In this document: positions 1 through 6,645 of the stretch, piece after piece | Position numbering within the stretch: position 1 is the stretch's first letter | Layout: every line of letters starts with the position of its first letter | NCBI GenBank assembly: GCA_964622455.1 | Contig: CAZUQP010000013.1 | Coordinates: forward strand, 1-12,372 | Origin: CAZUQP01 sp964622455 | Lineage (GTDB): Bacteria > Pseudomonadota > Gammaproteobacteria > DSM-16500 | Length of the DNA stretch: 12,372 nucleotides | Direction of reading: 5' to 3' | Program-made: the position numbers and the translations under genes | Notes under the pieces: generated by a model | What the model saw: only the letters and a program-made list of their open reading frames with translations | The model's database searches: none | Told to the model about the DNA's origin: nothing

Positions 1-2
1 GG

Positions 3-131
3 AGGGAATATTCTTTTTCAGCAACGAATTACGTAACCTTTACAGCAATGACCTCCGATAAGGCATTATTGCATAAATTAAAATTTACGCATTTGTGTCC
101 GTTCTCACAAAGGATTGATCAACGGCTTTGA
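3..131 (+). CDS. Possible C-terminal end of an unrecognised gene, cut by window start
   Basis: A reading frame is open from the left edge (first full codon at 3) to a TGA at 129-131, giving 42 codons with no start required because the gene would begin outside the window. If real, it converges on polA, with 16 bp between the two stop codons. The translated tail (ending ...FSQRIDQRL) matches no family I recognise. An open stretch of this length can easily arise by chance in AT-rich DNA, so this is a weak call. No rho-independent terminator with a T-tract is visible between it and polA. Confidence 0.2.
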   Translation, partial: REYSFSATNYVTFTAMTSDKALLHKLKFTHLCPFSQRIDQRL

Positions 132-147
132 AGCGCTGCTAAAGGAC

Positions 148-2841
148 TTATCTGGATGCTTCATCCCAATTTTCTCCTGCACCAATATCCACTAACAATG
201 GAACTTTCAGCTGCGCTGCGTTCATCATGTGCGTTCGAATGAGTTCAATCATTTGATCAACGGCACTATCTGCTACTTCAAAGACTAATTCATCATGTAC
301 TTGCATAATCATTTTTGCGGGCACTTTATTATTTTCTAACCAGTGGTCGAGTGAAATCATCGATCGCTTGATAATATCAGCAGCACTTCCTTGCAAAGGC
401 GCATTAATTGCGGCACGTTCCGCTGCTTTTTGACGCATGATTTGGCTTGAATTAATATCCGATAAATATAAGCGGCGTCCCCATAATGTTTCGACATAAC
501 CTTGTTTGTGAGCGAGTGCTCGAGTGGTATCCATATAGGTTTTAACTTTTGGATAACGTTCAAAATAACGGTCAATGTAATTTTGCGCAGCATTTCGATC
601 AATGCCTAATTGTTTAGCTAACCCAAATGATGACATTCCATAAATTAAACCGAAATTGATGGCTTTAGCCGCACGTCTTTCTTCACTGGTGACTTGATCA
701 ATTGAAATGCCAAGCACTTCGGCCGCGGTTGCTTTATGAATATCGAGATTTTCCGCAAATGCATTCAGTAAAGCAGGATCACTTGAAATATGTGCCATAA
801 TTCGCAATTCAATTTGTGAATAATCCGCGCTAATTAATTGATGCCCTTTGGGCGCAATAAAAGCTTGCCGAATGCGGCGGCCTTCTTCGGTGCGCACAGG
901 AATGTTTTGTAAATTAGGATCAGACGATGATAAACGTCCCGTCGCCGCACCGTATTGATTGTAAGATGTATGAACGCGCCCTGTGTGCGCATTGATTTGT
1001 TCAGGCAAACGCTTGGTGTAAGTCGTCATTAATTTACTGAGTGCGCGGTATTCAATAATAAATTTGGGTAAAGGATAATCGAGCGCAAGTTCTTGCAATA
1101 CGGCTTCAGCGGTCGAGGGCTGCCCCGTAGGTGTTTTTTGTAAAACAGGTAATTTTAAATGATTGTATAAAATTTCTTGTAATTGTTTGGGAGAATTTAA
1201 ATTAAATTGACTGCCCGCTAAAGTAAACGTTTCTTTTTCTAATTCTTTTAAACGTAATTCAAGTTCTTTACTTTGTTTATCTAACATGAGAGCGTTAATG
1301 AGCACGCCATGTCTTTCAATGTGCGCAATCACAGGAACCAGCGGCATTTCAATTTCTGTTAGTACTTTTTGTAATGAAGGTATTTTTTCTATTTTCGGCC
1401 AAAGAATATGATGCAATTGTAAAGTGACATCAGCATCTTCTGCCGAATAAATAGCCGCTTGTTCAATATTCACTTGATCAAAAGTAACTTGTTTAGCACC
1501 CGTTCCTGCTACCTCTTTAAATAAAATCGTGCGCCACCCTAAATATTTAAGTGCAAGTGAATCCATATCATGTGCATTACTGCCGCTTTCTAAAATATGG
1601 GATTCAAGTAAAGTGTCATAAGCAATGCCTTGTAAATGAATGCCGTGATTCGCTAAAACTTCCATGTCGTATTTAATATTATGGCCAATTTTTTTGATGT
1701 TCGGATTTTCTAAGATAGGTTTTAATTTTTTTAATGTTTCTTCACGGTTAAGCTGCTCTGGTACCCCAAGATAATGATGGGCCAGCGGAATATAAACCGC
1801 TTTTTTGGGTTCAATGGCAAAAGAGATGCCTACAATTTTTGCATCCATGTAATTTAAACTGGTTGTTTCTGTATCGAGTACAAACAGGGACGCTTCATTT
1901 AATTGCTTCAGCCAATGATGAAGTTGTTCTCCCGAAAAAATAGTTTCGTAAGCCGCATATTTGTCTTGGTTTTGTTTGGGATTTTTTTCGAGTAAATCAT
2001 TCAACCAACTTTTAAATTCAAACTCTCGATACAGTGCAACTAATTTTTCAGTATCAGGCGCTTTCTGTTTTAAATCAGTTAAATTTATTTTTAAAGGAAC
2101 ATCTAATTTAATGGTCGCAAGTGATTTGGCAAGCGGAAGTTGTGTTAAGGAGGCGCGTAAATTCTCGCCTACTTTACTTTTAATTTTGTCGCTATTTTCC
2201 ATGACATGTGCGAGTGAACCGTATTCCAGCAGCCATTTCACCGCTGTTTTTGGGCCTACTTGCGGCACGCCTGGAATATTATCAACAGTGTCACCGACCA
2301 ATGCTAAGTAATCTACAATTAAATTGGGCGGAATACCGAATTTTTCAACTACTGTTTCTGGAGTCAAGAGCGTGTCGGTCATTGTATTAATTAAAGTAGT
2401 GTGCGGATCAACTAATTGCGCTAAATCTTTATCGCCGGTTGAAATGAGTGTGTCCATGTTATTTTCTTTGGCCTGTTTTGCAAGTGTGCCGATAATATCG
2501 TCTGCTTCAACGCCCTCTTCCATTAACAAAGGAATTCCTAATGCGCGGATAATGTCATGAATAGGCGAAATTTGCTGAACCAGTTCATTGGGCATGGGAG
2601 GACGATTGGCTTTATATTTTTCATACATCTCTTCACGAAATGTTTTGCCTTTTGCATCGAATACAACCGCAATATATTCTGGTTCGTACTGGGTTAATAA
2701 TTTACGCAGCATGTTGATGACGCCATAAACAGCACCTGTTGGAAAACCTTTGGAATTAGTGAGCGAAGGCAGCGCATGAAAAGCGCGGTATAAATACGAA
2801 GAACCATCTACTAAAATCAAAGGCTTTATTGAATTTTTCAT
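148..2841 (-). CDS. polA: DNA polymerase I (5' nuclease, 3'-5' proofreading and polymerase domains)
   Basis: Family A DNA polymerase that removes RNA primers, fills gaps and joins in excision repair. Residue numbers below count from the outer ATG at 2859. The 5' nuclease domain (about 7-290) shows LILVDGSSYLYRA, VEADDIIG near 117-124, STGDKDLAQLV near 140-150 and LVGDTVDNIPG near 187-197. The 3'-5' exonuclease domain (about 300-490) keeps all its acidic residues: DTE (D329, E331), NIKYD (D398) and YSAED (D475), so proofreading should work. The polymerase domain has motif A DYSQIELRI (D679), motif B with K732, F736 and Y740, and motif C VHDE (855-857). I prefer the inner ATG at 2841 (897 aa): it is preceded by GGAAA at good spacing and gives the usual MKN...PLILVDGSS amino end. 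The outer ATG at 2859 has no Shine-Dalgarno sequence. Length is close to E. coli Pol I (928). The gene is divergent from dnaA. Confidence 0.97.
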   Translation of the reverse strand: MKNSIKPLILVDGSSYLYRAFHALPSLTNSKGFPTGAVYGVINMLRKLLTQYEPEYIAVVFDAKGKTFREEMYEKYKANRPPMPNELVQQISPIHDIIRALGIPLLMEEGVEADDIIGTLAKQAKENNMDTLISTGDKDLAQLVDPHTTLINTMTDTLLTPETVVEKFGIPPNLIVDYLALVGDTVDNIPGVPQVGPKTAVKWLLEYGSLAHVMENSDKIKSKVGENLRASLTQLPLAKSLATIKLDVPLKINLTDLKQKAPDTEKLVALYREFEFKSWLNDLLEKNPKQNQDKYAAYETIFSGEQLHHWLKQLNEASLFVLDTETTSLNYMDAKIVGISFAIEPKKAVYIPLAHHYLGVPEQLNREETLKKLKPILENPNIKKIGHNIKYDMEVLANHGIHLQGIAYDTLLESHILESGSNAHDMDSLALKYLGWRTILFKEVAGTGAKQVTFDQVNIEQAAIYSAEDADVTLQLHHILWPKIEKIPSLQKVLTEIEMPLVPVIAHIERHGVLINALMLDKQSKELELRLKELEKETFTLAGSQFNLNSPKQLQEILYNHLKLPVLQKTPTGQPSTAEAVLQELALDYPLPKFIIEYRALSKLMTTYTKRLPEQINAHTGRVHTSYNQYGAATGRLSSSDPNLQNIPVRTEEGRRIRQAFIAPKGHQLISADYSQIELRIMAHISSDPALLNAFAENLDIHKATAAEVLGISIDQVTSEERRAAKAINFGLIYGMSSFGLAKQLGIDRNAAQNYIDRYFERYPKVKTYMDTTRALAHKQGYVETLWGRRLYLSDINSSQIMRQKAAERAAINAPLQGSAADIIKRSMISLDHWLENNKVPAKMIMQVHDELVFEVADSAVDQMIELIRTHMMNAAQLKVPLLVDIGAGENWDEASR

Positions 2842-2849
2842 GAGATATA

Positions 2850-2858
2850 TTTTCCACA
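2850..2858 (+). promoter_or_regulatory. Candidate DnaA box
   Basis: TTTTCCACA fits the relaxed DnaA-box consensus TTWTNCACA. It lies between the preferred polA start and the polA/dnaA intergenic region, overlapping the polA ribosome-binding site. It could take part in DnaA autoregulation or repress polA, but it is a single box and may be chance. I found no cluster of boxes in the intergenic region, so this is not evidence for an oriC here. Confidence 0.3.
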
Positions 2859-2951
2859 TTTAAAACTGACGTAAATATTGATGATGCATGTTAACATGAC
2901 TCACAATATGTTACATTGAGTACTCGATTTTGTACGTACGTCAGATTTAAA
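2859..2951. promoter_or_regulatory. Divergent polA/dnaA promoter region with 15-bp inverted repeat
   Basis: Arms at 2859-2873 and 2937-2951 match at 14 of 15 positions as an inverted repeat with a 63-bp spacer. Read toward its own gene, each arm is TACGTCAG(A/T)TTTAAA. It ends 25 bp before the dnaA GTG and 17 bp before the polA ATG at 2841. Between the arms are the perfect palindromes CATGTTAACATG (2887-2898) and GAGTACTC (2918-2925). ACGTACGT (2934-2941) overlaps the right arm, and CGATTTT/AAAATCG (2925-2931 and 2949-2955) forms another inverted repeat. The AT-rich end of each arm could be part of a -10 region, but I see no convincing -35 box. The symmetry suggests a shared core-promoter element or operator. 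Confidence 0.5.
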
Positions 2952-2976
2952 ATCGTTTGGGTTTTGGGAGAAATAA

Positions 2977-4344
2977 GTGAGTGCAACACTTTGGGAAAAA
3001 TGTTTAAGTTCTTTGCAGGATGAATTTCCTTCACAGCAATTTAATACCTGGATCAGGCCCTTGCAAGTCGAGCATGCTGATCAAAGACTCACCTTGTTTG
3101 CCCCCAACCGCTTTGTGTTAGATTGGATTAATGAGCGTTTTTTGGATCGTATTAAACAATTGGTTCAACAATTTAGCAATGATAAGGCGCCTCATATTTG
3201 TCTTGAGATCGGCAGCAAGCGGTCTTTGAAAACCGATTTTACTCCAAATAAACGCGATGAACATGTTCAAACAACAGGCAAAGCGCCCGCTATTTTACCT
3301 GTTTCTGCAGAATTACCCAATTACCAAAGTAATGTTAATGCTGCATTTACATTTGAGAATTTTGTGGAGGGCAAGTCAAACCAGTTAGCTAAAGCGGCTT
3401 CCTTGCAAGTGGGTGAAAATCCAGGTGTTGCTTATAACCCGCTTTATTTGTATGGCGGTGTTGGGTTAGGTAAAACACATTTATTGCACGCTATTGGTAA
3501 CCAAATTATGCGCAATAATCCTAATGCCAAGGTGTTGTATTTGCATTCTGAACGCTTTGTCGCTGACATGGTGCGTGCATTACAAACCAATTCAATGAAT
3601 GACTTTAAGCGCTACTACCGCACAGTAGATGCCTTGTTGATTGACGATATTCAGTTTTTTGCTGGTAAAGACCGTTCCCAAGAAGAATTTTTCCATACGT
3701 TTAATGCATTATTAGAAGGTCAGCAGCAAGTTATTTTAACCTGTGATCGCTATCCTAAAGAAATTAATGGGGTAGAAGAACGGTTAAAATCGCGTTTTGG
3801 CTGGGGTTTGACGGTGGCTGTTGAGCCGCCGGAACTTGAGACACGAGTGGCTATTTTAATGAGCAAAGCAGAATTAGCCAATATTAGTTTGCCTTATGAA
3901 GTGGCTTTTTTTGTAGCTAAACGAATTCGTTCAAATGTGCGTGAATTGGAAGGTGCGTTAAAACGGATCATTGCAAATGCACATTTTACGGGTAAACCGA
4001 TCACTGTAGATTTTGTTAAAGATGCTTTGCGTGATTTATTGGCACTGCAAGATAAATTAATTACGATTGAAAATATTCAAAAAACAGTTGCAGAATACTA
4101 TAAAGTTAAAATTGCTGATTTATTATCTAAACGCCGCAGCCGCTCTGTCGCAAGGCCGCGGCAAATGGCGATGGCGTTAGCAAAGGAATTAACGAATCAT
4201 AGTTTGCCAGAAATTGGCGATGCTTTTGGCGGGCGTGACCATACAACGGTCTTACATGCCTGCCGAGTGATTACGGAATTAAAACAGTCTAATCAGGATG
4301 TAGAAGAAGACTACACCAATCTGTTAAGAATTTTAACAACATGA
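2977..4344 (+). CDS. dnaA: Chromosomal replication initiator protein DnaA
   Basis: AAA+ protein that binds DnaA boxes at oriC, melts the origin and helps load the replicative helicase. The protein is 455 residues (E. coli 467). Domain I (about 1-75) has the LWEKCLSSLQDEFPSQQFNTW-type start used for helicase and DnaA contacts. Domain II (about 80-120) is a short linker. Domain III has Walker A GGVGLGKT (160-167), Walker B LLIDDIQ (220-226), sensor 1 ILTCDRYP (253-260), the arginine-finger segment ERLKSRFGWG (268-277, R273) and sensor 2 with R322 in RSNVRELEGAL. Domain IV ends with the DNA-binding signature GGRDHTTVLHA (418-428). The start is a GTG at 2977, supported by GGGAG at 2966-2970 with a 6-bp spacer and by a conserved amino end. 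It is the first gene of the dnaA-dnaN-recF-gyrB run and divergent from polA. Confidence 0.98.
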   Translation: MSATLWEKCLSSLQDEFPSQQFNTWIRPLQVEHADQRLTLFAPNRFVLDWINERFLDRIKQLVQQFSNDKAPHICLEIGSKRSLKTDFTPNKRDEHVQTTGKAPAILPVSAELPNYQSNVNAAFTFENFVEGKSNQLAKAASLQVGENPGVAYNPLYLYGGVGLGKTHLLHAIGNQIMRNNPNAKVLYLHSERFVADMVRALQTNSMNDFKRYYRTVDALLIDDIQFFAGKDRSQEEFFHTFNALLEGQQQVILTCDRYPKEINGVEERLKSRFGWGLTVAVEPPELETRVAILMSKAELANISLPYEVAFFVAKRIRSNVRELEGALKRIIANAHFTGKPITVDFVKDALRDLLALQDKLITIENIQKTVAEYYKVKIADLLSKRRSRSVARPRQMAMALAKELTNHSLPEIGDAFGGRDHTTVLHACRVITELKQSNQDVEEDYTNLLRILTT

Positions 4345-4354
4345 GATGAGAAAT

Positions 4355-5461
4355 ATGCAGGTAACTATCGAGCGTGCGGTATTATTGAAACCTTTGCAAA
4401 TGATTAGCGGTGTTGTTGAGCGAAGACAAACACTGCCGATTTTGGCTAATGTGTTGATTACCGTAAAAGACCAGCATTTATCGCTCACTGCAACTGATCT
4501 TGAGATTGAATTGATTGGCAGTGTTCCTCTCGGGGAACCCGGAAAACCAGGTTCTATTACGGTCTCTGCGCGTAAGTTGTTCGATATTTGTCGTGCGTTG
4601 CCTGAAGATGCGGTCATCAATCTTACTTTAGAAGGTGATCAAGTTGTTTTACGCTCAGGGAGAAGTCGTTTTTTATTGGCTACTTTGCCTGCAAATCATT
4701 TTCCAAGTTTAGAAGAAACCGTATTTACCACTGAATTTGTGATTGAGCAAGCGAGATTAAAAAAATTAATTAGCAAAGTCTATTTTGCGATGGGGCATCA
4801 AGATGTCCGTCACTATTTAAATGGCGCATTATTTGATATTAGCCAAGACATGATGAAATGTGTGGCGACAGATGGCCACCGCCTTGCTTTTAGTTCGATT
4901 AAAGATATTGCAACAAGCGCTGCGCAAACCAAAGTTATTTTACCGCGTAAAAGTGTCTTGGAATTAATGCGGCTTTTAGATGTGAATCGAGAAGAATCGG
5001 TTACGGTATCGATCGGCGAAAATCATTTTCGCTTAAAATCATCGGAATTTACTTTTACTTCTAAATTGATTAATGCGCAATATCCTGATTATGACAAGTT
5101 AATTCCGCGTAAAATTGCAAGCACAGCGACGGGAAGCCGAGAAGCGCTTAAACAAGCATTAAGCAGGGCATCTATTCTGTCTAATGAAAAGTTTCGTGGC
5201 GTACGATTACAATTAGACCGTGATACATTACGTGTCGTTGCTAATAATCCTGAACAAGAAGAAGCGGAAGAAACAGTGCATTTAGAATATGAAGGAAGCG
5301 AAATGGAAATCGGATTTAATGTAGCTTATTTGTTGGATGTCGTTTCAACGATTGCATCAGAGAATATTCGATGGTCATTCAGCGATCCAAATGGCGGTGT
5401 ATTGATCGAATCATCCGAAAAAGATGATAGTTTGTACGTTGTTATGCCTATGCGGTTGTAA
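4355..5461 (+). CDS. dnaN: DNA polymerase III beta subunit (sliding clamp)
   Basis: The ring-shaped dimer that tethers DNA polymerase III and other clamp-binding proteins to DNA. From the ATG at 4355 the protein is 368 residues (E. coli 366), which suits three repeated clamp folds of about 120 residues each. Family landmarks include MQVTIERAVLLKPL at the amino end, RSGRSRFLLATLP in the first domain, ATDGHRLAF in the second, and NPEQEEAEE followed by the terminal YVVMPMRL. That last segment is the conserved carboxyl end near the protein-binding pocket. An ATG three codons upstream (4346) is possible, but it lacks a Shine-Dalgarno sequence and adds residues absent from the usual start; the 4355 ATG has GATGAG just upstream. 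The gene begins 10 bp after the dnaA stop, so the two are very likely co-transcribed. Confidence 0.97.
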   Translation: MQVTIERAVLLKPLQMISGVVERRQTLPILANVLITVKDQHLSLTATDLEIELIGSVPLGEPGKPGSITVSARKLFDICRALPEDAVINLTLEGDQVVLRSGRSRFLLATLPANHFPSLEETVFTTEFVIEQARLKKLISKVYFAMGHQDVRHYLNGALFDISQDMMKCVATDGHRLAFSSIKDIATSAAQTKVILPRKSVLELMRLLDVNREESVTVSIGENHFRLKSSEFTFTSKLINAQYPDYDKLIPRKIASTATGSREALKQALSRASILSNEKFRGVRLQLDRDTLRVVANNPEQEEAEETVHLEYEGSEMEIGFNVAYLLDVVSTIASENIRWSFSDPNGGVLIESSEKDDSLYVVMPMRL

Positions 5462-5505
5462 AAACACCCGCGATTTCTGACAGATGAACAGATTAGGTTT
5501 TGTAC

Positions 5506-6594
5506 ATGTCCTTGATGCGGTTTGATATTGCAGATTTTAGAAATTTTGGCGAAGCTAAATTGCACCCTCATCTTAACGGATTTAATTTTCTTTACGGAGA
5601 TAATGGCAGCGGGAAAACAAGTTTAATTGAGGCCATGTATTATCTTTGTCGAGGGCGCTCTTTTCGAAGTTCAACGAATAACTCTATCATCCATCATTCA
5701 GCGAATAAATTTTCACTTTTTGCAAAAATTGTTACAAAAAATCAACAAGTTATTCCTATTGGTTTGGAGCGGCAACGTCATGGAGAAGCAAAAATTCAAG
5801 TAGCAGGAAATAGCGGCGCTTCTCTTGCGGAGCTTGCTCAGCTGATGCCCGCATTATTGATCAATTCTCATTGTTATCATTTATTGGATGCTGGCCCTGT
5901 TTTTCGCAGAAAATACCTTGATTGGGGAGCTTTTTATTTGACAGAAGATTTTTTACGTATTTGGAAACGTTATGAACGAGTACTGAAGCAGCGAAATGCT
6001 GCGCTGCGGCAACGTGCTTCTAAAAAAGAATTGCTGGTTTGGTCAGAAGAATTAATCACAAGCGGGGTGCAGTTAGATACATTGCGACAACGATTTTTTC
6101 AGCAATTATTGCCTTTTTTAAAGGAGACATTGATTGCACTGATTGAGCTTCCCGGATTAACGCTTTCTTATCAGCGCGGCTGGAGCGGGGCTCTTAGTTA
6201 TGAAAAAGCCATTCAACAATCGATGGATAAAGATATCTATGCTGGCTATACACAATTAGGTCCTCATCGCGCGGATTTTAAGATCATGATGGATGAGCAT
6301 CCTGCAAAAGATATCTTATCGAGGGGCCAGCAAAAATTATTCGTTTGTGCTATGATGGTGGCCCAGGGAGCGCTGTTGCAACAATGCATTAATAGAAAGC
6401 CAATCTACCTAATTGATGACTTGCCGTCTGAGCTTGATAGTGTCAGCAGGTCTCGTTTGATTGCTTTGCTTACAAACCAAAAAGTGCAAGTATTTTTAAC
6501 CGCTGTTGAGCGAGGCCTTTTGGAGGGATTATTAACAAAGATTCCCGCCAAAATGTTTCACGTGGAACATGGTGAGGTAAAGGAAGTGTCTTGA
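5506..6594 (+). CDS. recF: DNA replication and repair protein RecF
   Basis: SMC-like ATPase that acts with RecO and RecR to place RecA on gapped DNA at stalled forks. The 362-residue protein (E. coli 357) has Walker A GDNGSGKT (31-38), the RRKYLDWGAFY segment (134-144), YTQLGPHRADF (248-258), the ABC-type signature LSRGQQK (271-277) and Walker B YLIDDLPSELD (301-311). All are intact. I chose the ATG at 5506 because it gives the family start MSLMRFDIADFRN and has AGG at 5495-5497 with an 8-bp spacer; a TTG two codons upstream is less likely. The gene follows dnaN by 44 bp. The carboxyl-terminal residues MFHVEHG (350-356) are encoded by DNA that is also a parS site, described separately. Confidence 0.96.
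   Translation: MSLMRFDIADFRNFGEAKLHPHLNGFNFLYGDNGSGKTSLIEAMYYLCRGRSFRSSTNNSIIHHSANKFSLFAKIVTKNQQVIPIGLERQRHGEAKIQVAGNSGASLAELAQLMPALLINSHCYHLLDAGPVFRRKYLDWGAFYLTEDFLRIWKRYERVLKQRNAALRQRASKKELLVWSEELITSGVQLDTLRQRFFQQLLPFLKETLIALIELPGLTLSYQRGWSGALSYEKAIQQSMDKDIYAGYTQLGPHRADFKIMMDEHPAKDILSRGQQKLFVCAMMVAQGALLQQCINRKPIYLIDDLPSELDSVSRSRLIALLTNQKVQVFLTAVERGLLEGLLTKIPAKMFHVEHGEVKEVS
6554..6569 (-). promoter_or_regulatory. parS: Chromosomal parS site (ParB-binding centromere) inside recF
   Basis: The plus strand reads TGTTTCACGTGGAACA; the minus strand reads TGTTCCACGTGAAACA. The latter matches, at all 16 positions, the chromosomal parS consensus TGTTNCACGTGAAACA known for ParB/Spo0J. The flanking A and T extend the dyad to 18 bp (6553-6570), with one imperfect base pair. 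It lies in the last codons of recF, where it encodes MFHVEH. Chromosomal parS sites usually sit close to oriC, so this fits a ParABS segregation system loaded near the replication gene cluster. No parA or parB gene is in the window. Confidence 0.85.
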
Positions 6595-6611
6595 GAGCGG
6601 AAATTACCCAG

Positions 6612-6625
6612 ATCAAGGCCTTGAT
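6612..6625. repeat. 14-bp perfect palindrome in the recF-gyrB gap
   Basis: ATCAAGGCCTTGAT is a perfect dyad in the 51-bp recF-gyrB spacer, ending 8 bp before the gyrB Shine-Dalgarno AGGAG (6634-6638). A GATAAT hexamer (6623-6628) overlaps its right end and resembles a -10 box, but I found no -35 box at proper distance. It could be an operator for gyrB or a small hairpin (5-bp stem, GGCC loop). There is no T-tract, so it is not a convincing terminator. Confidence 0.35.
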
Positions 6626-6645
6626 AATAATTTAGGAGTGATAGA

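Noticed and set aside
340..347. Residue numbers 340-347 of the ATPase: Walker B reads GEMRD instead of the usual GEIRD
   Set aside because: The Ile-to-Met change is conservative and the catalytic glutamate and downstream arginine and aspartate are kept, so no loss of activity is implied. The DNA position is about 10196-10219.
1961..2560. Overlapping plus-strand open frames of 60-116 codons opposite polA
   Set aside because: They lie antisense to the conserved 5' nuclease domain of polA, lack convincing ribosome-binding sites and have no recognisable protein features.
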